DNA of 64,000 nucleotides, from positions 2,542,001 to 2,606,000 of the forward strand of contig OY970244.1 in NCBI GenBank assembly GCA_963715485.1, in the 5' to 3' direction. The DNA comes from SG8-30 sp963715485 (GTDB taxonomy: Bacteria; Pseudomonadota; Gammaproteobacteria; Steroidobacterales; Steroidobacteraceae). Below, piece by piece: positions 17,312 through 26,297 of the stretch; within the stretch, counting starts at the first letter, position 1, and the number at the start of each line of letters is the position of its first letter. The translations under genes and the position numbers were made by a program. The notes under the pieces are model-generated. The model was given only the letters and a program-made list of their open reading frames with translations. It made no database searches and was not told the DNA's origin.

Positions 17312-18732
17312 CAGTGCTTTCCCTGCGGCGCAGCCAGCGCGCTGAATCGCCTGTGAATTGTCGCTTGCGGCAAGGCCGCCAGCAGCGGGCCGAGCTCGGG
17401 CCCGTCGCGGCGCCCGGTGAGTGCGATCCTGAGCGGCATGAACAACCCCGCCCCTTTCCGCCCGGTGCGCTGCTTCAGTTCACGGGCGAGCGCCGGCAGG
17501 TCCGGTCCGGTGACTGCCAGCGAGTCCAGGGCGGCGGCGAAGAACTCGGGACCGGCGCGGTCCACCAGCTCCTGCAGGTCGGCCTCGAGCGACGGCAGTT
17601 CGCCGAACAGTACGTCCACCCACGGCAGCGCGTCGGCCGGGAACACGACGTTATGACTGACCGTAAGCCCCAGCAGCTGTCGCTCGGCCGGCCGAACGGT
17701 TGCTGGCAGGGCCGGCGCCAGCCAGTCCTGTAGCGCCCGCTCATCGAGACGCTTGACTGCCTCGCGCTGCCAGTGCTGCAGCTGCACCTCGTCAAAATGC
17801 GCCGGCGCGCGTCCCACCCGCTCGAGCACGAACGTCGCGGGCATTTCCGCCGGATCCACCCAGTCGTCCGGCGCCCCGGCGTGTCCGAGGCGCAGCAGGT
17901 AATTGGTGACCGCTCCAGGCAGGTAGCCGACGTCGCGCAGGTCGCCGACGCTCACGCTGCCGCGCCGCTTCGACAGCGGCGCGCCGTCCGGACCGAGCAA
18001 CATCGGCAGATGGCCATAGGACGGCTGCGGCAATCCCAGCGACTCCAGCAGGAGCAACTGGCGAGGCGTGTTGGTCAGGTGATCCTCTCCCCTGATGACA
18101 TGACTCACCGCCATCAGGGAATCGTCCAGCGCGTTGCAGAAGAAGAACACCGGGACGCCATCGGCGCGTCGAACGACGAAATCGCCGATGTCGTCGGTCG
18201 CGAACTCCTGGCGCCCGCGAACGAGGTCGTCGAACTCGACTTGCCTCCCCGCTGGCACGCGGAACCTGAGCGTCGGGCGACGCCCAGCCGCCTCGTGTCC
18301 TGCCCGCTGCGCTTCAGTCAGGCTCCGGCAGGTTCCCGCATAACGTGGCGGCAGACCCCCAGCCAGCTGTGTCCGACGCGAAACCTCCAGCTCCGCTGCG
18401 GAGCAGTAGCAGGGATAGGTGTGCCCCGCCGCCGCCAGACTCGCGTAGTACTCGTCGTAAAGGGCGCCTCGCTCGGACTGCCGGTAGGGTCCCAGCGCGT
18501 CTTCAGACCCAGGGCCGGCATCCCAATCGAGCCCCAGCCAGCAAAGGTCCTCGAGCTGTGATGTCAGGTGCGCCTCGCTGCCGCGCTGCTCGTCCGTGTC
18601 CTCTACCCGCAGCACGAATCGCCCGCCGCGCCCCCTTGCCAGCAGGTAGCTGAACAGCGCAGTCCTGGCATTGCCCAGGTGCATGCGTCCGGTCGGACTG
18701 GGCGCATAGCGCGTGGTGAGTATGTTTGACAT
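17311..18732 (-). CDS. gltX: Glutamyl-tRNA synthetase
   Basis: Class Ib synthetase charging tRNA-Glu (and possibly tRNA-Gln). 473 residues. The HIGH motif is PSPTGRMHLGNA near the N-terminus and the KMSKS loop appears as LSKRRGS. A zinc-type motif (YPCYCSAAEL ... GTCRSL) is present. ATG 18732 is chosen; a GTG three codons upstream is also open. A TAAACT hexamer only 11 nt before the ATG could mean a very short 5' leader. The only other synthetase here, cysS, overlaps its stop codon. Confidence 0.95.
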   Translation of the reverse strand: MSNILTTRYAPSPTGRMHLGNARTALFSYLLARGRGGRFVLRVEDTDEQRGSEAHLTSQLEDLCWLGLDWDAGPGSEDALGPYRQSERGALYDEYYASLAAAGHTYPCYCSAAELEVSRRTQLAGGLPPRYAGTCRSLTEAQRAGHEAAGRRPTLRFRVPAGRQVEFDDLVRGRQEFATDDIGDFVVRRADGVPVFFFCNALDDSLMAVSHVIRGEDHLTNTPRQLLLLESLGLPQPSYGHLPMLLGPDGAPLSKRRGSVSVGDLRDVGYLPGAVTNYLLRLGHAGAPDDWVDPAEMPATFVLERVGRAPAHFDEVQLQHWQREAVKRLDERALQDWLAPALPATVRPAERQLLGLTVSHNVVFPADALPWVDVLFGELPSLEADLQELVDRAGPEFFAAALDSLAVTGPDLPALARELKQRTGRKGAGLFMPLRIALTGRRDGPELGPLLAALPQATIHRRFSALAAPQGKH

Positions 18733-18824
18733 CGGCCGCACAGTTTACGGGATTGGGGCCAGCCGCTCACGCAGTGCCATCGGTTAAGATGCGGCAAGGC
18801 AAGACTACTGCAGGGAATCGACCC

Positions 18825-19592
18825 ATGAATCGGCAATTACGCGGCGGTTACCGGGCACCGGGGCGATGCCTGGCACCTCTTCTTGGCGGACTGGTACTGA
18901 TGTCTTCGCTTGGCGCAGCGGCGCAGGAATCGGCCACGCTCGAGCCTCGGGTCCGGATCCAGACCACAGCCGGTGATTTCGTGGTCGAACTCGATACGGT
19001 GCGTGCGCCGCTGACTTCAGAGAATTTCCTTCGCTACGTCCGCGACGGCTTCTATGACGGGACGCTGGTCCATCGCGTGGTACCGAATTTCGTCGTCCAG
19101 GGTGGTGGATTTGGGGCCGACTACCGCGAAATGACCGTGCGCGGACCGATTCCCAACGAGTCAGGTAACGGCCTCCCCAACCGGCGCGGCTCGCTCGGGA
19201 TGGCGCGCGGCGAGAGCCCGCACTCGGCGACCTCACAGTTCTATGTCAACCTGAATGACAACCCCGGCCTCAACCCGCTGCCGAGCCGCTGGGGCTATGC
19301 GGTATTCGGCCAGGTCGTCGAGGGCCTGGACGTGGTCGACCGGATCGCGCACGTGGTCACCGGGCAGCGCGGGCCTTTCGGGGCCGATGCGCCGCTCAAG
19401 CCGATCCTGATCACCCGCGCGGAGGTCATCGGCGAGACCCGGCCCGAGCCGCTGCCAGCACCAGCCGAACCCCCGTTGCCACCCGCCGCGGATGCGGCTG
19501 ACAGCGGCGACGGGGCGGTGCCGACCGAGGGTGAAGGGAATCCAGCAGGTGACGATCAGGCCGCGGCGGACGGGAGTGAATCACGCCCGTGA
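18825..19592 (+). CDS. ppiA: Secreted cyclophilin-type peptidyl-prolyl cis-trans isomerase
   Basis: 255 residues. An N-terminal signal peptide is evident (basic start, hydrophobic APLLGGLVLMSSLGAAA, likely cleavage before QES), so it acts in the periplasm. The cyclophilin core has FYDGTLVHRVVPNFVVQGG, NRRGSLGMAR and SQFYVNLNDN. A proline/alanine- and acid-rich tail of about 60 residues follows the domain and is probably disordered. ATG 18825 is preceded by AGGGA. The stop overlaps the lpxH GTG start. A ppi-lpxH pairing is common in gammaproteobacteria, although the partner there is often the cytosolic PpiB. Confidence 0.9.
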   Translation: MNRQLRGGYRAPGRCLAPLLGGLVLMSSLGAAAQESATLEPRVRIQTTAGDFVVELDTVRAPLTSENFLRYVRDGFYDGTLVHRVVPNFVVQGGGFGADYREMTVRGPIPNESGNGLPNRRGSLGMARGESPHSATSQFYVNLNDNPGLNPLPSRWGYAVFGQVVEGLDVVDRIAHVVTGQRGPFGADAPLKPILITRAEVIGETRPEPLPAPAEPPLPPAADAADSGDGAVPTEGEGNPAGDDQAAADGSESRP

Positions 19593-20314
19593 CCAGGCTG
19601 TTCGCGTCCGACATGCACCTCGACCAGTCCCGCCCGGACATCACGGCCCAGTTCCTGCAGCTGCTCGACGGACCCGCCCGCGACGCGCAGTCCCTGTACC
19701 TGCTCGGCGACCTGTTCGAGGTCTGGCTGGGCGACGACGAGCCAGGGGAACTCGGTGAGCAGCTGATTGCCGCGCTGGCGTCGCTTTCGGCGACCGGTGT
19801 GAGCCTGTTCGTAATGCAGGGCAACCGCGATTTCCTCATGGACGAGCGCTTCTGCGAACGGGCCGGCGCGAGCCTTCTGGTTGACCCGACGATCGTGACC
19901 ATCGGCGGCGAGCGCGTGCTGGTGACCCATGGCGATGCCCTGTGCACCGGCGATGCCGCCTATCAGCGGCTACGCGCTCTGGTTCGGGACCCGCAGGTCC
20001 GGCGCGAATTCCTGGCCCTGCCGGTCGACCGACGCCGGGAACTGGCCGAGCAGGCCCGCGCAGGCAGCAGGGCGCATCTTGCCGAGGCGGACCAATACAT
20101 CACTGACGTGAGCCAGGACGCCGTGGAACGCGCAATGCGGACTGCGGGCGTTACAAAGCTCGTGCATGGCCATACCCACCGCCCAGCCGTGCACCGGTTC
20201 CAGTGCGACCAGCTCGACTGTACGCGGATCGTGCTCGGTGACTGGCACCACCAGGGCAGCGTGTTGCGTTGGGACGGGCAGGGATACGAGTTGATGGTAC
20301 TACCGAGAATGTGA
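19589..20314 (+). CDS. lpxH: UDP-2,3-diacylglucosamine diphosphatase
   Basis: Removes UMP from UDP-2,3-diacylglucosamine to give lipid X in lipid A synthesis, at the inner face of the inner membrane. 241 residues. Metallophosphoesterase motifs are complete: ASDMHL (Asp8, His10), GDLFE, GNRDF, THGD and HGHTHRP. The GTG start overlaps the cyclophilin stop. Its presence confirms a lipopolysaccharide-bearing Gram-negative host. Confidence 0.95.
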   Translation: MTRLFASDMHLDQSRPDITAQFLQLLDGPARDAQSLYLLGDLFEVWLGDDEPGELGEQLIAALASLSATGVSLFVMQGNRDFLMDERFCERAGASLLVDPTIVTIGGERVLVTHGDALCTGDAAYQRLRALVRDPQVRREFLALPVDRRRELAEQARAGSRAHLAEADQYITDVSQDAVERAMRTAGVTKLVHGHTHRPAVHRFQCDQLDCTRIVLGDWHHQGSVLRWDGQGYELMVLPRM

Positions 20315-20346
20315 GCCGAAAGTGGTGCACTCCGGCACCTCATCGC

Positions 20347-21039
20347 TCAGGACCGACAACTCACGCTCTCCTCCGGCTGGTTGCCGACCGGTGGGCCGGA
20401 ATGAAACCTGAACTGGCCATCCGGCGCCGTCGCCAGCTCCGCTTCCACGCTGGCGAGCACCTCGAGGCTCGAATCCAGGTCCAGGCCGCTGCGCTGTGCA
20501 TGCTCCCGTGCCAGGTCCAGGTACAGCGTGAAGTGCCGGGACTCCGATTCACAGAGTCCACGGTAGAAGCCCGAAAGCGGTTCCCCAAGCCTGGGCGCAA
20601 GGCCCGCGAAGCGCTCGCACGAGCGGGCCTCGATCAACGCCCCACAGACAAGCAGGTCGAGGCGACGGCGCGGCTCGGTTGAGGCCACCGCGGCCCGCAG
20701 GCCTTCGGCGTAGCGCGACGGCTTGAGTCGGCGATACGACAGTCCGGATGATTCGAGGTGCTTCTGCACCTGCTCGAAATGCCGCAGTTCCTCGCGCGCC
20801 AGCCTCGACAGCTGACGGGTCAGCGCAAAGTCCTCGGCATAGGCGAACATGAGCGCCAGCGCGGTCGAGGCGGCCTTCTTCTCGCAGTTGGCGTGGTCGA
20901 GCAGCAACTCGTGCAGGCGCCCGGCAGCCGTATCGAACCACGCCGCAGGCGTTGGTAACAGCAGGATACCATCGGGTGATTGCGCGGCCGCGCCGCGCCA
21001 GCGGCCGTCAGAAACCCATTGCAGCGCGCTCGGCCTCAT
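20347..21039 (-). CDS. miaE: tRNA-(2-methylthio-N6-isopentenyl-A37) hydroxylase
   Basis: Non-haem diiron monooxygenase that hydroxylates ms2i6A37 to ms2io6A37 in tRNAs reading U-initial codons. 230 residues. The four-helix ferritin-like fold shows carboxylate/His ligands in HANCEKKA, EELRHFEQ, EARSCERF and ESRHFTLY. The ATG at 21039 lies inside the 3' end of the upstream kinase gene, a 32-bp overlap that suggests coupled translation. It converges with lpxH. Confidence 0.9.
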   Translation of the reverse strand: MRPSALQWVSDGRWRGAAAQSPDGILLLPTPAAWFDTAAGRLHELLLDHANCEKKAASTALALMFAYAEDFALTRQLSRLAREELRHFEQVQKHLESSGLSYRRLKPSRYAEGLRAAVASTEPRRRLDLLVCGALIEARSCERFAGLAPRLGEPLSGFYRGLCESESRHFTLYLDLAREHAQRSGLDLDSSLEVLASVEAELATAPDGQFRFHSGPPVGNQPEESVSCRS

Positions 21040-22273
21040 CCCGTTCCGCTTCCTTCAACACGTCGACCAGTTGTTCGGCGGAAGAATACCGGTACCGCGG
21101 ATCCTTGGCGATGCACTTGTAGATGATCGACTCGAACCGCTTCAACTCGGGCTTCATGGGCGGCAGGGGCTCGTTCGCGTGCTTGTAGATGACCTGCATC
21201 GGCGTGCCAGCGACATAGGGCTTACGCCGCATCAGCATTTCGTACAGGATGACTCCGAGGCTGTAGATGTCACTGCGTTCGTCGGTCGCGTGGCCGTGGC
21301 CCTGTTCCGGGCTCATGTAATACGGCGTCCCGAATATCTCACCACTGCCGGTAATGGACGCGTTGAGTTCGAGCTGCTTCGACATGCCAAAATCAATCAG
21401 GACCACCGAGCCGTCCTCGCGCAGCATGACGTTGCCCGGCTTGAGGTCGCGATGCTGCACACCGGCCGCGTGCAATACCTTCAGCGCCTCGGCCATCTGC
21501 CGAACGAGTGCTGCCGCGACATGCGGCTTGATGCCCTGCTTGATCCGCGCCCGGAGGTCGCCCCGGGGAAAATACTCCATGGCGATGTAGGCATAGTCGT
21601 CGCCGGCGCCGAAGTCGAAGATTCGCACGATGTTGGGATGGCGAATGTCCGAGGCGATCTCGTATTCGCGCAGGAAACGATCGAAGGAACCCGCGCTTTT
21701 GCCGTCCATTTCGGGCGCCTGCCGCAGCACCTTGAGCGCGACCTGCGACTGGTCCTTCATGCTTTCGGCGAGGTACACGGTCGAGACCGGGCTTTCTGCG
21801 AGCTTGCGCACGAAGCGGAAGCCGCGAATCGTCAGGCTACCAAAGCGGCAGGCGCGATCCACCTCGTCCGTTCCACCCACCGGCTCAGCGCGGCTGGTCT
21901 TGCCCTGGGCGGCCCGCAGCACCTCGACCAGGCGCTTGTGGTCGATCTTGCTCTTGGACAGGCAAGCGTGTGCACCGGCCCGCATGGCGGCCTCCTCGTC
22001 CTCCGGGGAGGGACTGGAGAGGAGGTAGACGACGGGCGGGAATTTTGGCCGGCGGCGCAGGTCCTTCAGCCAATCGAGTCCCGAGTCGACCCCCGGCTGA
22101 TCGTCCAGCAGGACCACGTCGTAGCCGGATGCCTGGAAATCGGCCGGCAGCCGCCCCTTCGAGGAAGGGTCGTACTCGGCGACCGACGCGGACTCGAAAG
22201 CTGTCGCAACGTGCTGCGAAAGCAGCCGCCGGTAGACCTCTTCGTCGTCTATGACCAGCACACGCAAGCCCAT
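21008..22273 (-). CDS. Response-regulator receiver domain fused to a Ser/Thr protein kinase
   Basis: 421 residues, soluble, with no membrane segment. Residues 1-122 form a CheY-like receiver: acidic cluster Asp9-Asp10-Glu11, likely phosphoacceptor Asp57 in VVLLDDQPG, Ser86 and Lys107. Residues 150-410 form a Hanks kinase: Lys181 in VALKVL, HRDLKPGN (274-281), DFG (294-296) and FGTPYYMSPEQ. The P-loop region (LAESPVSTVY, 158-167) has no glycine where GxGxxG is normal, so nucleotide binding may be altered, though all catalytic residues are present. The input is presumably a histidine kinase encoded elsewhere. Its end overlaps miaE. Confidence 0.88.
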   Translation of the reverse strand: MGLRVLVIDDEEVYRRLLSQHVATAFESASVAEYDPSSKGRLPADFQASGYDVVLLDDQPGVDSGLDWLKDLRRRPKFPPVVYLLSSPSPEDEEAAMRAGAHACLSKSKIDHKRLVEVLRAAQGKTSRAEPVGGTDEVDRACRFGSLTIRGFRFVRKLAESPVSTVYLAESMKDQSQVALKVLRQAPEMDGKSAGSFDRFLREYEIASDIRHPNIVRIFDFGAGDDYAYIAMEYFPRGDLRARIKQGIKPHVAAALVRQMAEALKVLHAAGVQHRDLKPGNVMLREDGSVVLIDFGMSKQLELNASITGSGEIFGTPYYMSPEQGHGHATDERSDIYSLGVILYEMLMRRKPYVAGTPMQVIYKHANEPLPPMKPELKRFESIIYKCIAKDPRYRYSSAEQLVDVLKEAERDEAERAAMGF

Positions 22274-22282
22274 ATCACCATT

Positions 22283-23542
22283 TTACATACTGGGGCCGGG
22301 TTGGAGACTGTGATTTGGGTCAAGCTGCAGCGTGAGCACCAAGTCGCCGACGTTGGTGCCCGTCGGCCCAGTGTGAACCAGATCACCACTTGCCTCGAGA
22401 AAGCGGCCACTGTCGGCCCGTGCCAGGCATTGGTCCGGGTCCAGTCCCGCATCGCGGCCACGCTCAATCGTACCGCCGTCCACCAGCCCGCCGGCGTCGT
22501 CCGAATTACCGTCCGTTCCGTCCGTTCCGATGGCCAGGACCAACACGTCCTCCCGGCCTGCAATCAGCCCGGCCGCGGCCAACGCGAGGTGCTGGTTTCG
22601 TCCGCCGCGGCCCGTGGCGGACGGCAATCGTACCGTCGTCTCGCCTCCATGGATGACCAGTTCAACCGCGCCGTGCCCGAGCCCTTCGCAGACCCGACTC
22701 GCAACGGCGACAGCGTCGCCCTCGAGCCGCTCCGGACTCACGACTGCCCGGATGCCCCCGACAAGCGCGGCCTCACGGATCGCCTCGAGCGCCTCGTCCA
22801 GACGCCCGACGCACGTAATCGGGATGTGGCGTTCGACAGGCGCTGTCGTGGGGGAGCGCGCCATGATTACCTTGACCCAGCCAGGCAAGTCGCCATCGCG
22901 CGCTGCGCCAACAGCACGCTTCAGCAGGCCCGATCCAACCAGCGCAGCATCGTCACCAGGTACGTCGGAAATAAAGAACCCTTCCACGGAGCAGTGGCCA
23001 AAGAATCCGGGTAGCCCACCGTCCTTGATAACGGACAATCGGCGGCGCACTGTATTGATTCCCTCGATCGGCAATCCGGATGCGAGCGCCCATTCGCCGA
23101 TCCGGCGCAGGTCCGCGAGTGCGATGCCCTGTGGCAGGACCTCGAGCAGGCTCGAGGCGCCGCCCGAAACGAGTAACAGCACCGGCTGGCCCGGGGCCGC
23201 CTCGCGCGCCATCGCCAGTGCCGCTGCGCCAGCCACCAGGCTGCCTTCGTCGGGCACCGGATGGCCACCCTCGATGCAGGTGACGCGGTCGTCAGCTGCC
23301 AGTTCCGCCTCGAAGTGACCGGTACGCGAGATGACGAGCGCCCGGGTAAGGCGGGGGCCGAGCGCGTCCAACGCACCCAGGGTCATGGCTGCGGCAGCCT
23401 TGCCGACCGCCAGCACCCAGACGTCGCCGGGCTGGCTGCGGCCGGCCAGTGCCAAACGCATGCGGCGACGCCCATCCACGGCCGCAAGGCCTATGTATGA
23501 AAGCCCGAGCAGGAAGTCGCGGCGTGGATCGCGGGCAACCAC
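22283..23542 (-). CDS. gckA: Glycerate 2-kinase (GckA/TtuD, MOFRL family)
   Basis: Phosphorylates D-glycerate to 2-phosphoglycerate. 419 residues. The N-terminal DUF4147 domain carries AVGKAAAAM and LLVSGGASSLLEVLP. The C-terminal MOFRL domain carries GTDGTDGNSDDAGGL and TGPTGTNVGDL. The GTG start lies 15 nt after the purF stop on the same strand, so it may be a late gene of that operon. Possible roles are serine-cycle-type or hydroxypyruvate/glycerate salvage; the window shows no other gene of those pathways except glyA. Confidence 0.9.
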   Translation of the reverse strand: MVARDPRRDFLLGLSYIGLAAVDGRRRMRLALAGRSQPGDVWVLAVGKAAAAMTLGALDALGPRLTRALVISRTGHFEAELAADDRVTCIEGGHPVPDEGSLVAGAAALAMAREAAPGQPVLLLVSGGASSLLEVLPQGIALADLRRIGEWALASGLPIEGINTVRRRLSVIKDGGLPGFFGHCSVEGFFISDVPGDDAALVGSGLLKRAVGAARDGDLPGWVKVIMARSPTTAPVERHIPITCVGRLDEALEAIREAALVGGIRAVVSPERLEGDAVAVASRVCEGLGHGAVELVIHGGETTVRLPSATGRGGRNQHLALAAAGLIAGREDVLVLAIGTDGTDGNSDDAGGLVDGGTIERGRDAGLDPDQCLARADSGRFLEASGDLVHTGPTGTNVGDLVLTLQLDPNHSLQPGPSM

Positions 23543-23556
23543 GGCGTGCCCGCAGG

Positions 23557-25065
23557 TCAGATGGCCCGGATCACGCGGGTGGCCTGCGGATCCGCACGGC
23601 GCCGCGCCTTGACCTCGTCGGCACGCTCCCGTACCAGCCGGCCGAGATAGTCTGCAGTCACGTCGCCCGTGGTGTACTCACCCGAGAAGCAGGATGCGTC
23701 GAACTCCTCGATGTGGGCGTTGTCGTGCCTGCACGCCGCTACCAGATCGTTCAGGTCCTGGTAGATGAGCCAGTCGGCGCCAATGATGCGCGCGACCTCC
23801 TCTTCCGAGCGACCGGCAGCAACGAGCTCGGATGCAACCGGCATGTCGATGCCGTACACATTGGGATAGCGGACCGGTGGCGCAGCCGAGGCAAAATAGA
23901 CCTTGCTGGCCCCCGCTTCGCGCGCGATCTCGATGATCTGCGCGGAGGTCGTGCCGCGCACGATCGAGTCGTCGACCAGCAGCACGTTGCGGCCGCGAAA
24001 TTCGAGGTCGATGGCGTTGAGCTTGCCGCGAACCGATTTTTGTCGCATCTCCTGGCCCGGCATGATGAAGGTCCGGCCGATATAGCGATTCTTGACGAAT
24101 CCTTCGCGGTACTTGACCCCCAATGCAGAGGCCAGCTGCATCGCGCTGGTCCGGCTGGTGTCGGGTATCGGGATCACTACGTCGATGTCGTGGTCCGGCC
24201 GCAGCCGCCGCACCTTTTCCGCCAGTCGCTCGCCCATGCGCATGCGCGCCTTGTGCACCGAGATGTTGTCGATGATCGAGTCCGGACGGGCAAAATAAAC
24301 GTACTCGAAGATGCATGGCGTGTGCCGCTCGACCGGGCCGCACTGGTGCGTGAACAACCGTGCCTGGTCGTCCACGTAGACTGCCTCGCCCGGGTTGACG
24401 TCGCGCACCAGGCGAAAGCCCAGCATGTCGAGGGCCACACTTTCGGAGGCCAGCATCCACTCGGGCCCACGCGGCGTGTCGCGCCGCCCCAGAACCAACG
24501 GCCGGATGCCATGAACGTCGCGGAATCCGACCACTCCGTGCCCGACGATCAGCGACACCACCGCGAAGCCGCCCTGGCAGCGGCGGAACAGGGCCTCCAG
24601 GGCGCCGAAAATATCCTGCGGCGACAGCCTGCCGCCGCTGCACTTCTGCAGCTCGCTGGCGAAGACGTTAAGCAGGACCTCGGAGTCGGAGCTGGTGTTG
24701 AGGTGCCGCCGGTCGCCGTGGACCAGGTCCTCCGAAAGCGCGGCCACGTTGGTCAGGTTACCGTTGTGCCCCAGACCGATGCCGAACGGCGAATTGACGT
24801 AGAACGGCTGCGCCTCGTCTGCCCGGTCGCAACCGGCCGTCGGATAGCGCACGTGGCCGATGCCAACATTGCCCGCCAGCTGCATCATGTGGCGTTGCTG
24901 GAAAACGTCCCGGACCAGACCGACGTCCTTGCGGACGCAGAGTTCACCTTCACGCTCGGTCATGATGCCGGCGGCATCCTGGCCGCGGTGCTGGAGCACC
25001 GTGAGCGCGTCGTATATCCGCTGATTGACCGGGGACTGGCCGACGATGCCGACGATGCCGCACAT
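23557..25065 (-). CDS. purF: Amidophosphoribosyltransferase
   Basis: First step of purine synthesis: PRPP plus glutamine to 5-phosphoribosylamine. 502 residues. The Ntn glutaminase nucleophile is Cys2 after removal of Met (MCGIVGIVG). The PRPP-binding loop VLLVDDSIVRGTT is in the C-terminal half. It lies 4 nt after cvpA, the conserved cvpA-purF pairing. Confidence 0.97.
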   Translation of the reverse strand: MCGIVGIVGQSPVNQRIYDALTVLQHRGQDAAGIMTEREGELCVRKDVGLVRDVFQQRHMMQLAGNVGIGHVRYPTAGCDRADEAQPFYVNSPFGIGLGHNGNLTNVAALSEDLVHGDRRHLNTSSDSEVLLNVFASELQKCSGGRLSPQDIFGALEALFRRCQGGFAVVSLIVGHGVVGFRDVHGIRPLVLGRRDTPRGPEWMLASESVALDMLGFRLVRDVNPGEAVYVDDQARLFTHQCGPVERHTPCIFEYVYFARPDSIIDNISVHKARMRMGERLAEKVRRLRPDHDIDVVIPIPDTSRTSAMQLASALGVKYREGFVKNRYIGRTFIMPGQEMRQKSVRGKLNAIDLEFRGRNVLLVDDSIVRGTTSAQIIEIAREAGASKVYFASAAPPVRYPNVYGIDMPVASELVAAGRSEEEVARIIGADWLIYQDLNDLVAACRHDNAHIEEFDASCFSGEYTTGDVTADYLGRLVRERADEVKARRRADPQATRVIRAI

Positions 25066-25069
25066 GGGA

Positions 25070-25582
25070 CTACCTGCCGATCAAGCTGGATGCCTCGTCG
25101 AGCAACGGCTCGACCGCGGGCTCGGCGTAACGCTCGAGCCAACTCGCGGCATGCTCGGCATAGGGCATCAGCCGCGACGACTTCCACCAGTTCTCGCCGT
25201 CGAGGTCGAGTCCTTCAGCGACGATCACGAAGATGCCAATTGCCACCAGCGCACGTACGATGCCAAACAGGACGCCGAGCATCCGGTCGGTCGCTGCCAG
25301 GCCGGCAGCCCGATGCAGCAGGTAAGTGATCAGCGCACCGACGGCCGAACCGACGAACAGGATGATTACGAGCAGCAGCACCCGGGCGATCCATTCGCGC
25401 AGCCCCGGTTCGGCCAGGGCACCGCCCAGGTAGGGATACAGCAGGTAGGCGTAGCGCCAGGCCAGCCAGAGGCCACCGAGCCAGACGAGCAGCGAGATCG
25501 CCTCACGAACGAAACCGCGAATCACGCCGAGCGCCACCGAAACCAGCAGGATCGCGATGAAGAGGTAATCGGCTCCGTTCAT
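25070..25582 (-). CDS. cvpA: CvpA-family inner-membrane protein
   Basis: 170 residues with about four predicted membrane helices, starting at FIAILLVSVALGVIRG, LLVWLGGLWLAWRYAY, WIARVLLLVIILFVGS and LFGIVRALVAIGIFVI, and an acidic C-terminal tail. E. coli CvpA is needed for colicin V production and contributes to envelope stress resistance. ATG 25582 (MNGADYLF) is chosen over longer frames because it begins at the first membrane helix and is preceded by GGAG. It is upstream of purF. Confidence 0.92.
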   Translation of the reverse strand: MNGADYLFIAILLVSVALGVIRGFVREAISLLVWLGGLWLAWRYAYLLYPYLGGALAEPGLREWIARVLLLVIILFVGSAVGALITYLLHRAAGLAATDRMLGVLFGIVRALVAIGIFVIVAEGLDLDGENWWKSSRLMPYAEHAASWLERYAEPAVEPLLDEASSLIGR

Positions 25583-25682
25583 GCCGGGTGGGCTCCAGGA
25601 AACGACCGCCCGGATTCTACCCCAAGCGGAGCCTGCCGCGCGGCAAAGCTCGAGACAGCTGCTGCGGGTCGCGCCGACGGCT

Positions 25683-26264
25683 TCATGGATGCGCGACGAC
25701 TGCCGCCTTGAATCCCTCGGCCTCCAGACGGGTTGCCAGCGCTGCCGCACGGTCCTTTTGCGCCTCGGGACCGACACGAACGCGGTACAGGACCCGCCCG
25801 TCGGCGCGGTACTCGAGCACGAATCCTGCATACCCGCGGCGCTTGAGGTCAGCCGCCATGCGCTGGGCCGCATCCTTATTGGACAGGGCGGCTACCTGGA
25901 CGGCCCAGGCTGGCGCAGCGAGGGTAGCGGCAGGCGCCGGCGCTTTGCCGGCGGCTTTGTCGCTCGGGCCGGGATCGGCTCCAGGATCTTGCGGTGCTAT
26001 CGGTGCGGACGCGGTGGGTGTCGCCTCCGGAACGACCGAGGCGACCGGCGGCACCGCGGCGGATTCGGCCACCGGCTCGTCAATTTCATCTTCGAGCGAC
26101 TTCGGTTGCACGATGTCGATCTCGACGCTGCGGGTCGCGCCCTCTTCAGCTGCCTCGGGCGGCGCAGGTTCGGGCGGCCCCGACAACAACGCCGGAACCA
26201 CCAGCACGACCAGCAGCACCAGCACCGCGGCGCCCACCAGACGTTCCTTGACTGCTGTTTCCAT
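25683..26264 (-). CDS. dedD: DedD-like SPOR-domain protein
   Basis: 193 residues. One N-terminal membrane anchor (LVGAAVLVLLVVLVVPALL), a proline/alanine-rich periplasmic linker, and a C-terminal SPOR domain (about 120-190, starting WAVQVAALSNKDAA) that binds denuded septal peptidoglycan. E. coli DedD contributes to cell constriction. ATG 26264 is preferred to the GTG one codon upstream. Flanked by folC and cvpA in the conserved order. Confidence 0.9.
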   Translation of the reverse strand: METAVKERLVGAAVLVLLVVLVVPALLSGPPEPAPPEAAEEGATRSVEIDIVQPKSLEDEIDEPVAESAAVPPVASVVPEATPTASAPIAPQDPGADPGPSDKAAGKAPAPAATLAAPAWAVQVAALSNKDAAQRMAADLKRRGYAGFVLEYRADGRVLYRVRVGPEAQKDRAAALATRLEAEGFKAAVVAHP

Positions 26265-26297
26265 CACCCGTCGCCAAGCATCCGCAGGGTCGACATT

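Noticed and set aside
25583..25873. N-terminal extension of CvpA to residue 267
   Set aside because: The extra residues are Arg/Ser-rich, overlap the end of dedD and precede the natural first membrane helix.
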